DNA of 64,000 nt from Paenibacillus sp. MMS18-CY102 (GTDB taxonomy: Bacteria; Bacillota; Bacilli; Paenibacillales; Paenibacillaceae), in contig NZ_WSTC01000006.1 in NCBI RefSeq assembly GCF_009789195.1, forward strand, positions 72,126 through 136,125. The letters are read 5' to 3'. Below the pieces are notes generated by a model. The model was not told the origin of the DNA, did not search any database, and saw only the letters and a list, made by a program, of their open reading frames with translations. The position numbers and the translations under genes were made by a program. Positions 52,612 to 61,082 of this stretch are shown in pieces; within the stretch, counting starts at the first letter, position 1; each line of letters opens with the position of its first letter.

Positions 52612-52756
52612 GTAAAAGAATTTTTTCTATTTCATTTCTTTAAGAAATCTTGGATTGTTCAATATGTACTTACATGTTAATATTTCCTTTATGTTAGAAG
52701 TAATAGAATTATTCAAATTAATGGTTTTATTTATCATGAGGTAGTGGAGGAGAAGA
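52590..52756. repeat. Duplicated leader of the SLH genes, copy 2
   Basis: Homologous to 49773-49936, offset by about 2.82 kb, including the GTAGTGGAGGAGAA ribosome-binding site. Differences are scattered substitutions and small indels. Confidence 0.8.
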
Positions 52757-55348
52757 ATGAAAAAGTTTAGAAGTGTATTATCCGCTTTGCTTGCGGTAAG
52801 CCTTGTGTTCGGCACATTGCTTGCTTCGGTATCAGCGGCATCACCTGAAAATGTAGACAAGCATTGGGCAGTGGGCACGCTTAAGAAATGGCTGGCTGCC
52901 GGGCTCATTCAAGGCTATCCGGACGGTACGGTAAAACCGGATGCGCCAGTGACGCGCGGGGAATTCGCGGCGTTGTTGAATCGCGCATTTGGACTGAAGG
53001 ATGAGGCTTCTGGCGTATCCTTCAACGATTTGCCAACAACAAACTGGGCTTATCATGATATCGCAGTCGCGGTACAAGCTGGCTATCTGCAAGGCACAGG
53101 CGGCGGCAAGGTATCTCCTGCGCAAGCAGCGGCTCGCCAAGAAGCTTCCGTCATGGTGGCGAACGTCTTGCACCTCGATACGAAAACGAACACGGATGTA
53201 TCGCAGTTCAAAGACGCAGCGCAAATCGCGGAATGGAGCAAAGGCGCTGTCGCAGCGCTCGCTTCCAATAAGATTGTCAAAGGCGACGAGGCAGGCAACT
53301 TCCGCCCGAAAGCATCGATTACGCGCGCGGAAGCAGTCGTTGTCCTTGATGCAGCATTAGCACTTCAAAATAACAATAGTGTAGCAAAGACGTTTGATAA
53401 AGCTGGCGTCTATGGCTCGGCGGACAAAACAGAAACGATCAACGGTAATGTCGTCATCTCGGCAGCAGGCGTAACACTCCAGAACGTGGTCATCGCGGGC
53501 AACCTGACCATCGCGAAGGAAGTAGCCGAAGGCGATGTGACGTTAAAGAAAGTGACGGTCAAAGGCACGACGACGGTGAACGGCGGCGGCCCGAATTCGA
53601 TTCATCTGGAAGACTCGGTACTGCTTCGCATTATCGTAGACAAAGCAACGGGCCGTGTGAGGATCGTTGCTATCGGTGCAACGATGGTACAGGATGTCAT
53701 CATCCAATCACCGGTCAAAATCGAAGAATCGCATGTAACGGACAGCGGGTTTAAGAACATTGAGATCTCCAAAGCACTGCCGAAAGACTCTAACGTCGAG
53801 CTGGTCGGGCACTTTGAAAGTGTCGGCATCATGGCTGCGAACATTCAGCTTAACATTCCAAGCGGCACGGTTGATAACCTAGATGTTGCTGGCGGCGCAA
53901 CGGGTAATACGATTAACGTTAGCAAAGAAGCGCAAGTGTTGAAGCTCATCCTCGACGCAGTTGCGAAGCTGGTCGGTGAGGGCAAGGTTGACCAAGCGAC
54001 GGTGAATGATGGCGCGAAAGGCTCGTCGTTCGAAACGAAGCCTGGTCAAGTTGATGGATCGGCTAAAGACAGCATCACGGTACCAGGCACAACGGCTGTA
54101 ACTGGTGGCGGCGGTGGCGGTAACTTAGGTGGTAATACTGGCGGAAATAACAGTGGTGGCGATACAGGTGGAGACAACGGGGGAAACACAGGCGGAAACA
54201 ATGGAGGTGACAACGGTGGCAGCACTCCACCGAAGTGCACATCGAATTGTTCAGATGATTCTTTGCATTCACTTTCGGTAACGGGTAGCGTGTACATGGA
54301 ACTGGCACAGGCGGGTAGAATAAATGCTCCGCCAGTAATCGGTTTCGATAGTAGTGCGTTAAGTTACGTAGTAGATGTCCCGAAACTTGTCTCAGAAATG
54401 AATGCGACTATTACTGTTTCTGCTGCTACGTACGCAAAAGTTACCTATGGGCTATCGTATGGCGATGGAACCCACATTGATCAAAACGTGGACTCATCGG
54501 GCAGATTCAATATTGTCTTGAAGCCGAAGCAGGATGTTACTCTGTATTTGAAGGTTAAAAATGGATATGGAATTTATGAAAAGCTTTATTCAGTCAGTTT
54601 CTATTATGAACGTGAACTGCAAGAAGCATTTCAGTTGAATAGATTTTATCTTAATTCCAATGCGCTTAAAAATGGCGACCATGTAACGGTAACAGTACCT
54701 GCCGCGGATACGACATTGGGCACTACATTGACGGTTAACAGTGATGTCGGCCCCAGTTATAACAGTTTCAATAGTTTAAGTTGTCTCCTCCTCGACCTCA
54801 CGAACAATAATAAGTTTCAGCCTGCAAACTTAAAGGGCAGCATTCATATTGTTGTTACGCGCGCGGGGCAAGAGATTATGAATGGGAATTACCAGTATGA
54901 TTTAACGCCAGTTCCAGTATTTACGGACGGTACAGGAATCAAGGTGACTGCTGCCACTAAAGCAGAATTGCAGGAGCAAAAAGTTAACAACTATGGTATC
55001 GGATTCGATTATGGCATTCATGTTAAGGTAGACAAGAGCGCCAACCCGGCACTGCAAAATGCGAAGTATATGGAGGTACAGTTTATAGGTAAAACCTCTA
55101 CGAGTATGCAACAAGAGGGGTGGAAGTACGAGGATCTTAAGAGTAGCCAAGACAAACAAGTATGGTCCCATACATCCATAGACAGCGAATACGCTAGTTT
55201 TGTCTATAGCTTAGGTAAAGTGTATGACCAGATTGTATATGTCTACTTCTATGACGAGCAAAAGCAGCCAATCGGCTACTATGTTTACAACCTGGCATTT
55301 GATACTGATCACGTCGGTGAAGGCACAACAATCGTGCCGCCAGCTTAA
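52757..55348 (+). CDS. SLH-domain surface protein, copy 2
   Basis: 863 residues, same architecture as the preceding gene: signal peptide, three SLH repeats, parallel-beta-like region, Gly/Asn-rich linker (longer here), then a C-terminal region. The first 450 or so residues are nearly identical to copy 1, with DNA almost unchanged over roughly 53380-53750. After the linker the proteins diverge strongly but keep landmarks such as HSLSVTGSVYMELAQ, RAGQEIMNGNYQYDLTPVP and DHVGEGTTIVPP. So both display different C-terminal faces on the same anchor. Confidence 0.88.
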   Translation: MKKFRSVLSALLAVSLVFGTLLASVSAASPENVDKHWAVGTLKKWLAAGLIQGYPDGTVKPDAPVTRGEFAALLNRAFGLKDEASGVSFNDLPTTNWAYHDIAVAVQAGYLQGTGGGKVSPAQAAARQEASVMVANVLHLDTKTNTDVSQFKDAAQIAEWSKGAVAALASNKIVKGDEAGNFRPKASITRAEAVVVLDAALALQNNNSVAKTFDKAGVYGSADKTETINGNVVISAAGVTLQNVVIAGNLTIAKEVAEGDVTLKKVTVKGTTTVNGGGPNSIHLEDSVLLRIIVDKATGRVRIVAIGATMVQDVIIQSPVKIEESHVTDSGFKNIEISKALPKDSNVELVGHFESVGIMAANIQLNIPSGTVDNLDVAGGATGNTINVSKEAQVLKLILDAVAKLVGEGKVDQATVNDGAKGSSFETKPGQVDGSAKDSITVPGTTAVTGGGGGGNLGGNTGGNNSGGDTGGDNGGNTGGNNGGDNGGSTPPKCTSNCSDDSLHSLSVTGSVYMELAQAGRINAPPVIGFDSSALSYVVDVPKLVSEMNATITVSAATYAKVTYGLSYGDGTHIDQNVDSSGRFNIVLKPKQDVTLYLKVKNGYGIYEKLYSVSFYYERELQEAFQLNRFYLNSNALKNGDHVTVTVPAADTTLGTTLTVNSDVGPSYNSFNSLSCLLLDLTNNNKFQPANLKGSIHIVVTRAGQEIMNGNYQYDLTPVPVFTDGTGIKVTAATKAELQEQKVNNYGIGFDYGIHVKVDKSANPALQNAKYMEVQFIGKTSTSMQQEGWKYEDLKSSQDKQVWSHTSIDSEYASFVYSLGKVYDQIVYVYFYDEQKQPIGYYVYNLAFDTDHVGEGTTIVPPA

Positions 55349-55380
55349 GGCGAACATTCCACCGACTGGTATACGTAATT

Positions 55381-55422
55381 ACAAATAACCCCTCTCCTTC
55401 TGGAGAGGGGTTATTTGTTTTA
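55381..55422 (+). terminator. Rho-independent terminator
   Basis: ACAAATAACCCCTCTCC and GGAGAGGGGTTATTTGT form a perfect 17-bp stem with a TTCT loop; A and T tracts on both sides make it potentially bidirectional. Confidence 0.92.
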
Positions 55423-55437
55423 TCTGTCGAAATCCGC

Positions 55438-55620
55438 TAACGGACCTCAGCGCCGTTATTCGATGAAAAAAGGTTACTTTTAAAACGTAACGGACTCCAG
55501 CGACGTTATTTGCCTCATTTTGCGCGAAAACGGGGTATTGATGGGCGAATAACGTCGCTGAGGTCCGTTAGAATTTCAAATTGCTGTATTTTCGCCAAAT
55601 AACGGCTGTACGGTCCGTTA
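55438..55620. repeat. Four-unit palindromic intergenic element, copy 2
   Basis: Units at 55438, 55488, 55550 and 55600, each 21 bp of the form TAACGGAC-N6-CCGTTA or its inverse. Orientation is ++-- and start distances are 50, 62 and 50 bp; spacers are 29, 41 and 29 bp. Inner units share the variant end GACGTTA/TAACGTC, so inner pairs with inner and outer with outer. The geometry equals that of copy 1 at 9771-9952, but the spacer sequences are unrelated. Between convergent SLH and WYL genes. Confidence 0.88.
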
Positions 55621-55646
55621 GCGGCGGACATCGGGTTCGCCGAATG

Positions 55647-56465
55647 TTACTCCACCCCATAACGCGCCAACGCCTTCGTCGCCGCCTCCAGCATTCGCCG
55701 CTTCAAATAATCGCCTTCCACGACACGAACGCGCATGCCCAGAAAACGGATTTTGGATAACAAATACTCCCGTTCATCCGACTGCAAACATACCCGAACG
55801 CGATAACGATCCTGCTCAGCATCGTACTCGACATCCTTCTCGAAGCTGGAAAGGGCATAGAGGATACGGGACAGTTCCCGGTTGTAGGCAGGAACGACCT
55901 CGATGAGCACCTCGGTTTTCCGCGATTCGAGAAACTGGTTGATTTTATGCAAAATCGTATCCGCGTCCGGTGCCGGAACCTGTTCGGTTTCGGTTAATTC
56001 AACAGGCTCTGCAGCATAAATCTTGTCCAGCTTCGTCTGCATGAATGTCCGGCTGCGGACGTTGTACCAGAGCAGGTACCACTCGCGTTTGATCATGGAA
56101 TATTCCAATCGATAGGGAAATCCCAATTGCGCTTCATTGGAACTCCCGCTCTTCGTGCCGTAGGCTAGCCGGATGAAGGCCCGCTCCATGATGTACCGCC
56201 GTAATGGGCGAAGAAGCGGATGGTACACCTGCTTTTCCATGCTGCGGGCTTTCTCGATCAGGTGCTCGGACGTGTCCATCACCTGATCCTCACCAAGAAT
56301 TTCCCGAAGCTTCTCCAGCGTCTCTGCTGTAAAAGCGTCTTCAGCCGCTGGATGCTGCAGCATCGTCTTCAGCCATGCACGTTCATGCGATGTGACGACA
56401 AACGTGCCGGAACCTTCAAGCCTTGAGAGGATCTGATAGTTAAAGATTTTCTCGAACAGGTTCAT
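55647..56465 (-). CDS. WYL-domain regulator, second gene
   Basis: 272 residues from ATG 56465, which overlaps the end of the upstream WYL gene by 26 bases. HTH-like N-terminus (MNLFEKIFNYQILSRLEGSGTF), then the WYL core (FPYRLEYSMIKREWYLLWYNVRSRTFMQTKLDKI) and a C-terminal WCX-like part (SDEREYLLSKIRFLGMRVRVVE). WYL domains bind nucleic-acid or nucleotide ligands and control stress and defence genes. The pair is divergent from the Y-RNA/TROVE/RtcB genes and probably regulates them. Confidence 0.85.
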   Translation of the reverse strand: MNLFEKIFNYQILSRLEGSGTFVVTSHERAWLKTMLQHPAAEDAFTAETLEKLREILGEDQVMDTSEHLIEKARSMEKQVYHPLLRPLRRYIMERAFIRLAYGTKSGSSNEAQLGFPYRLEYSMIKREWYLLWYNVRSRTFMQTKLDKIYAAEPVELTETEQVPAPDADTILHKINQFLESRKTEVLIEVVPAYNRELSRILYALSSFEKDVEYDAEQDRYRVRVCLQSDEREYLLSKIRFLGMRVRVVEGDYLKRRMLEAATKALARYGVE

Positions 56466-57768
56466 AGTAGGACTGAATCTCCTTCCACTCGGCAATCATC
56501 TCGGCGCGGAGCTGTGCGGGTTCTAGCACTTCGCAGCTAGAGCCGAAGCTCCTAAGCCACGGCTTAATCTCCGTTAGTCCGTTGACGGTAATTTCATAGA
56601 CGAAGGATTGTTCGTCCTCCGCCACGATCTGCCCCCATTGTCCCTGCAGCAGCACCCGGTCTTTGACGAAGTTGAAGCGGGGCTCCACGGGATCTGGGTT
56701 ATAAAATCTAGCGCGTACCGTCACCGGCCAGCCCGTATCGATAAGCCAACTGGAGCGGATTTTATCCTCCAACGCCTTCTTCCGTGACTCAAAAACGTGC
56801 TCCGCCACCGGCTCGCCCTCTTCAATCTGCGTCATGCCTTCCATCCGATACTTCCGAATGCCCTCCCGGCCATTGGTGAGCAAATACCACCTGCCGTATT
56901 GGTGATCGTAGACGACCTTAATCGGCAGCTGCTGATGCACTTTGCCTTCGGATTCCCGCTCGAACAGCGGGTTCGTATTTTGGGACGTGTAGGCTTTCTC
57001 AGACTTTGGTGAAAAATAGCGGAACTGCACCGTTCGGCGATGCCGGATCGCATGCAGCAGCGTGAACAGATGCGCTTCGTCCAGAATGCGTGAGTAATAG
57101 TGGTATTTGTATAAAAAAGGCTCCGTCGCGAGCCGCTCGCCATCGCTTCGCAAGAGATGCTTCTTCAGCCCATCCCGCAGCAGATAACCTTGCACCGAGG
57201 GGACTTGTGTGTTGGCCATCACATCAACGAAGTCGTAGAGATCGATAAGCTCGTCATTGGACAGCTCTTGTACGAGATCATGCGCAATACGATAGCGAAA
57301 CGGTCGAACGCCAGGCTCGCGCTTAATGGCGCCAACCTCTTCTAAGTATTTCAGGTCGGATCGAATCGTCTTCTCGTCAGGGAGCGGCAAGCCGGCAGGC
57401 AGCCCGCTATAGCAGATGTCCAACAGTTCCATCGCCGTCAGCGCTTGCTCCTTCATCGCACCGAGCAGCAGCGAGAGGCGCTCGGTTTCGGACTCCTTGA
57501 CCGATTTGGCACGGAAGAGGAATAAGAGCATCGGGTCAGCCGAGCCGTAATAGCTGTAGCGGATCGCTTCGGCGAATTCCTTGCCTTGCTCCTGGGGGAG
57601 CTGCTGTTGCATCGTGTTCACGATCCCCTTGAGCCGCTTTATCGTTTTGTCGAAGGTATGGACGGAAATGCCGAGCCGCTCGGCGAACTGCTGCCTGCTG
57701 AATGCACCGCTCGTCAGCACGAGCATGCGCAGAAACTGGATCTCTTTATCGAAGCTTTCCTTAGCCAA
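56440..57768 (-). CDS. WYL-domain transcriptional regulator, first gene
   Basis: 442 residues. N-terminal HTH (AFSRQQFAERLGISVHTFDKTIKRL) and a second DNA-binding-like segment (PLPDEKTIRSDLKYLEEVGAIKREPG), then the WYL domain (RTVQFRYFSPKS; LPIKVVYDHQYGRWYLLTNGREGIRKYRMEGMTQI) and a C-terminal dimer domain. TTG start at 57768 behind a GGGGGGGAT stretch. Large size and the tandem smaller WYL partner suggest a heteromeric sensor. Divergent from the RNA-repair genes. Confidence 0.87.
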   Translation of the reverse strand: MAKESFDKEIQFLRMLVLTSGAFSRQQFAERLGISVHTFDKTIKRLKGIVNTMQQQLPQEQGKEFAEAIRYSYYGSADPMLLFLFRAKSVKESETERLSLLLGAMKEQALTAMELLDICYSGLPAGLPLPDEKTIRSDLKYLEEVGAIKREPGVRPFRYRIAHDLVQELSNDELIDLYDFVDVMANTQVPSVQGYLLRDGLKKHLLRSDGERLATEPFLYKYHYYSRILDEAHLFTLLHAIRHRRTVQFRYFSPKSEKAYTSQNTNPLFERESEGKVHQQLPIKVVYDHQYGRWYLLTNGREGIRKYRMEGMTQIEEGEPVAEHVFESRKKALEDKIRSSWLIDTGWPVTVRARFYNPDPVEPRFNFVKDRVLLQGQWGQIVAEDEQSFVYEITVNGLTEIKPWLRSFGSSCEVLEPAQLRAEMIAEWKEIQSYYEPVRENL

Positions 57769-57830
57769 CCGTTATCCCCCCCAGTTCTACATCTATTCAT
57801 TGTAGCAGGCTAGGAATCGATCTGGATAGG

Positions 57831-57858
57831 TTGGAAAACTTTCTCTGCGTCGTAATAC
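57831..57858 (+). promoter_or_regulatory. Candidate promoter of the Y-RNA region
   Basis: TTGGAA (57831) and TAATAC (57853) with a 16-base spacer. Transcription from here would start near 57865 and enter the structured RNA region. Matches are moderate. Confidence 0.4.
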
Positions 57859-57940
57859 TTTCGCCATGTTCGCTACCCGCGAAATAAGCGATTATAGATA
57901 CAGAAGCCAGCGCGGCAACGCAGCGGTTTCTAATCAAAGT

Positions 57941-58066
57941 CATCGAGGCGACAGGAAGGGTTACTTCTACCAGCTGCCGGCCGTTGGTTCGAGTCCAACT
58001 CCTTCACGCAGGATAGCTCAGGGGTGGAGCAGCAGCATGTACCTTTCCGACTCCTTTTCCTCGATG
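57941..58066 (+). ncRNA. Y-RNA-like noncoding RNA with a permuted tRNA module
   Basis: Outer stem CATCGAGG (57941) with CCTCGATG (58059); second stem GGAAGGGTTAC (57954) with GTACCTTTCC (58039). Inside, in order: a T-arm GTTGG-TTCGAGT-CCAAC (57983-57999); directly joined TCCT-TCACGC-AGGA, a short acceptor stem closed by a loop (58000-58013); TA as positions 8-9; and a D-arm GCTC-AGGGGTG-GAGC (58016-58030). This is a tRNA opened at the anticodon and closed at the acceptor, the arrangement reported for bacterial Y RNAs of the YrlA type. A TROVE (Ro60) gene follows. Confidence 0.8.
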
Positions 58067-58100
58067 TTTCATCTATGAAGCGAATAGCTGGTGAGGCGCA

Positions 58101-58189
58101 GGGATGGGTTTCTTCGACTCCAATTCGAATGGCATTGCCTCGGCAATATGGTAGGTTCGACTCCTGCAATTGAGCCTATCCCGTTTTTT
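58101..58189 (+). ncRNA. Second structured module with T-arm-like loop, ending in a terminator
   Basis: GGGATGGG (58101) pairs with CCTATCCC (58175), which is followed by GTTTTTT, a terminator-like end. Enclosed are a CATTGCC-TC-GGCAATATG hairpin and a perfect T-arm, GTAGG-TTCGACT-CCTGC (58151-58167). It may be the 3' part of the same transcript or a second small RNA. TROVE translation starts 36 bases later. Confidence 0.55.
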
Positions 58190-58224
58190 CCTCACCGGTG
58201 TTTTTGCTAGGAGGGTTACCCCAC

Positions 58225-59730
58225 ATGAGTATTGCCAAAAAACTGTTCGGCTCATTGCGGCCAAGCGCCGCCAATAAACATAACTATCCAGCATTCACGC
58301 GATCTGCCGAGGAGCAGTACGTGCAGGCGCTGCTAACGAATACGATGGGCAACACGTTCTATGCGGACCAGCAGGAGCTGATGGGCGAAGCCGCCCAGTT
58401 GCATCATGAGATGGCGGAAGCGAATCCAACGTTCATGGCACAAGCGATTGTGTTCGCTCGAACGGAAGGCTTTATGCGGCTGCAGCCATTGTTTGGGTTA
58501 GCGATTTTATCGTTATACCGCCCGGACCTGTTCGCCCAGATTTTCTTGCAAACCGTACGAATTCCGTCGGATCTCTCCGATTTTCTAACCATTATGCAAG
58601 GGCTCGGACGGGGCGAAGGCGGCCGTGCGGTGAAGCGCCAGGTGAACCGCTTCTTAGCCGGCATTACGGAATATTGGGCGATCAAATATAACGGCCGCGG
58701 ACGCGGATATAACCTGGGCGATGCGATCGCAACGGCGCATCCTAAGCCTATAGATATGAAGCACCAAGCATTGTTCCGTTATTTGCGTGGCCATGAGGCG
58801 AACCTAAGCCTGCTGCCGCAAGTAGAGGCGCTGGAGAATTTGAAGCTGGCGGCATCCGAGGCAGAGCAGATTGCTTGGATTGAGCAGGGCAAGCTGCCGT
58901 ATGAGACGGTAACCGGAGCGATTCGGCCGTCGAAGGCAGTTTGGGAAGCGCTGCTGCACCAAATGCCGACGTTCGCGCTGCTTCGCCATTTGAACACGTT
59001 GCAACGGGCAGGCGTGCTGGATGATAAAAGAAATCTGGACTACGTAATAAGCCGTTTTGCTGATGCACAGGCGTTGCGGAAAGCGAGGATATTGCCCTTC
59101 CGGTTCGTCACGGCGTTCCGCCAAACGGATCATCCCGCGCTTCAGGATGCGCTTCGTGAAGCGGTCGAGCTGACCTTCGGCAATTTGCCGGAGCTTGGCG
59201 AGAATACGGCCATTTTCCTCGATATATCCGGCTCTATGAGCGGCCAATACCTAGAGATCGGTTCGGTATTCGCATTAGCTTTGTATAAGAAGACGCAGGG
59301 CAACTCGCTGTTCTGGTTGTTCGATACGAATGTGGAGGATGCGAAGCCTTCCCGTTACGACACGATCCTTACGCAGGCAGCACGAATACGCACACGCGGC
59401 GGCACTGATACGGGAGCGCCTGTCCGCAAGCTGATTGAAGAGCGCAAGAAAGTGGACCAGATCATTATCATTACGGATGAGCAGCAGAACAGCGGCAGCC
59501 CATTCTATGAGGAGCTGCGCCGGTACCGCGCGAAGATCAACCGGAACGTGAAAGCATTCATCGTCGATATCGCGCCATACCGGCATGCGATGGTGCCGGA
59601 TTCTGATCCGCAGACCTTTTACATTTATGGCTGGAGCGACACGGTGCTCTCCTACATTGCACAGGCTGTACAAGGTTACACGACGTTGGTGGAGCGGGTC
59701 TCTTCGATTGCACTCAACCATTTGGATTAA
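58225..59730 (+). CDS. rsr: TROVE-domain protein (bacterial Ro60, Rsr-like)
   Basis: 501 residues. The N-terminal part is the helical TROVE ring (YVQALLTNTMGNTFYADQQEL; ANPTFMAQAIVFARTEGFMRLQPLFGLAIL; KRQVNRFLAGITEYWAIKYNGRGRGYNLGDAI), which holds misfolded RNA in its hole and Y RNA on its surface. From about residue 330 a von Willebrand A domain follows with an intact MIDAS: AIFLDISGSMSG, GGTDTGAP and IIIITDEQQ. ATG at 58225 behind TAGGAGGG. Immediately downstream of the Y-RNA-like element. Confidence 0.93.
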   Translation: MSIAKKLFGSLRPSAANKHNYPAFTRSAEEQYVQALLTNTMGNTFYADQQELMGEAAQLHHEMAEANPTFMAQAIVFARTEGFMRLQPLFGLAILSLYRPDLFAQIFLQTVRIPSDLSDFLTIMQGLGRGEGGRAVKRQVNRFLAGITEYWAIKYNGRGRGYNLGDAIATAHPKPIDMKHQALFRYLRGHEANLSLLPQVEALENLKLAASEAEQIAWIEQGKLPYETVTGAIRPSKAVWEALLHQMPTFALLRHLNTLQRAGVLDDKRNLDYVISRFADAQALRKARILPFRFVTAFRQTDHPALQDALREAVELTFGNLPELGENTAIFLDISGSMSGQYLEIGSVFALALYKKTQGNSLFWLFDTNVEDAKPSRYDTILTQAARIRTRGGTDTGAPVRKLIEERKKVDQIIIITDEQQNSGSPFYEELRRYRAKINRNVKAFIVDIAPYRHAMVPDSDPQTFYIYGWSDTVLSYIAQAVQGYTTLVERVSSIALNHLD

Positions 59731-59757
59731 ACGCTTATAGGAAAGGAGAGGGCCTTC

Positions 59758-60555
59758 ATGACAGAACACAACAAGATTAAGGGGCAAATTGTAGAAGAGT
59801 TGCAACGAATCGAGCAAGAGGAGAACGTGCGCATCCTATACGCTTGCGAATCAGGCAGCCGCGCATGGGGCTTTCCATCCAAGGATAGCGACTACGACGT
59901 TAGGTTTATTTATGTCCGGACGATGGAATCGTATCTCTCCATCTACGACAAACGTGACGTCATCGAGCGTCCGATTAGCGATTTGCTGGATATTAGCGGG
60001 TGGGATTTGAAGAAGGCATTGCTGTTATTGCGTAAATCGAACCCGCCGCTGCTGGAGTGGCTGCAATCCCCGATTCCTTATATGGAGAGCTATTCCGTAG
60101 CGGAGCAGATCCGCAGCCTATCGCCGCTGTCGTTCTCGCCGCGATCATGCATGTATCACTATTTGCATATGGCGAGAGGGAACTATCGGGCCTATCTGAA
60201 AGATGAACAAGTGAAAATCAAAAAATACTTTTACGTGCTGCGCCCGATCCTTGCCTGCGAGTGGATTGGGAAATATAACACCATGCCGCCGATTGCATTC
60301 CAATCATTAGTGGGCGAATTTATGCTAGCGGGCAGTGAGCTTTCAGCGGCAATCGATCATTTGCTAGCGCGGAAGATGGCAGGCGATGAGCTCGATTACG
60401 GGCCTAGAATCGAACCGATTAACGATTATGTGGAAGAACGGCTGGATTATTATGAACGTATAGCGCCTGGCGTGAGCGCTTCCATGTCCGAACAGAATGA
60501 TGACCTGGATGCATTGTTTCGGGCAGCGCTTACGGAAGCTTGGAGGATGGCGTGA
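59758..60555 (+). CDS. rlaP: RlaP-type nucleotidyltransferase (RNA-repair associated)
   Basis: 265 residues. ILYACESGSRAWGFPSKDSDYDVRFIYV is the polymerase-beta-type site (GS, then DxD) of the RlaP family (PF10127), described as a partner of RNA ligases in RNA-repair loci. Later SCMYHYLHMARGNYRAYL and KKYFYVLRPILACEWI are family segments. It likely adds or seals nucleotides on damaged RNA ends. ATG behind AGGAAAGGAGAG, 27 bases after the TROVE gene, so the same operon. Confidence 0.87.
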   Translation: MTEHNKIKGQIVEELQRIEQEENVRILYACESGSRAWGFPSKDSDYDVRFIYVRTMESYLSIYDKRDVIERPISDLLDISGWDLKKALLLLRKSNPPLLEWLQSPIPYMESYSVAEQIRSLSPLSFSPRSCMYHYLHMARGNYRAYLKDEQVKIKKYFYVLRPILACEWIGKYNTMPPIAFQSLVGEFMLAGSELSAAIDHLLARKMAGDELDYGPRIEPINDYVEERLDYYERIAPGVSASMSEQNDDLDALFRAALTEAWRMA

Positions 60556-61033
60556 CGCCTGATTGTTTCAGCCTGTTGCTAGAAAGCCGCGTTACGGCAT
60601 GTTTCAGTTGTAAACCGATCCATAACAGTATAGAAGGAATCACGAACTGCCAGAATGTGATCTTTGGATCAACGCCGAGATTGAATGCTTCTGAAAGGGA
60701 AAGAATGTGCAGATTGTAGAATAGAAAGAAGAACCAATTGAACCCCATTTGGCTTGGAAACGTCAGCACATACAGCCCAATAAGCAATCCAATCGTGCTG
60801 ACAGCCGTTACAGAAAGAATATTAGCCAGTACTGACTTCAATGGATGAAGGAAAAAATAGCCCAGCGCAATATAGGCTACGATGGTGAAGGGGAATATGA
60901 CAATTGGTGCCGTTTGCAGTGCAAATAACAAGGCGCTCAACACTAGAACAAACAGGTGTATGCCTACCGCACGAATGTTGTTATCCGACAAATTTGCAGC
61001 CTCCTCTTTATAGGGGGTTTCCCATTTATTCAC
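60530..61033 (-). CDS. Uncharacterised four-helix membrane protein
   Basis: 167 residues with four hydrophobic helices (GIHLFVLVLSALLFALQTAPIVIF; TIVAYIALGYFFL; ILSVTAVSTIGLLIGLYVL; FWQFVIPSILLWIGL). It lies antisense to the gap between RlaP and RtcB and overlaps the RlaP end by 26 bases. AGGAGG-like sequence lies in its leader. No recognised family; its presence means RtcB needs its own promoter. Confidence 0.6.
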   Translation of the reverse strand: MNKWETPYKEEAANLSDNNIRAVGIHLFVLVLSALLFALQTAPIVIFPFTIVAYIALGYFFLHPLKSVLANILSVTAVSTIGLLIGLYVLTFPSQMGFNWFFFLFYNLHILSLSEAFNLGVDPKITFWQFVIPSILLWIGLQLKHAVTRLSSNRLKQSGVTPSSKLP

Positions 61034-61082
61034 TTGTGTCCATTATAACTTATTTATCGCATACAGGAGTGAAACATACGAG

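Noticed and set aside
57941..58189. Ordinary tRNA genes
   Set aside because: T-arms and one D-arm are perfect, but acceptor strands do not pair in normal order and no anticodon arm exists; the order is permuted.
57930..58300. Two overlapping minus-strand ORFs (57930-58169 and 58073-58294)
   Set aside because: They lie opposite the structured RNA and the start of the TROVE gene, lack a ribosome-binding site and read like translated tRNA-like sequence (PNSCRS, RTYHIAEAMPFELES).
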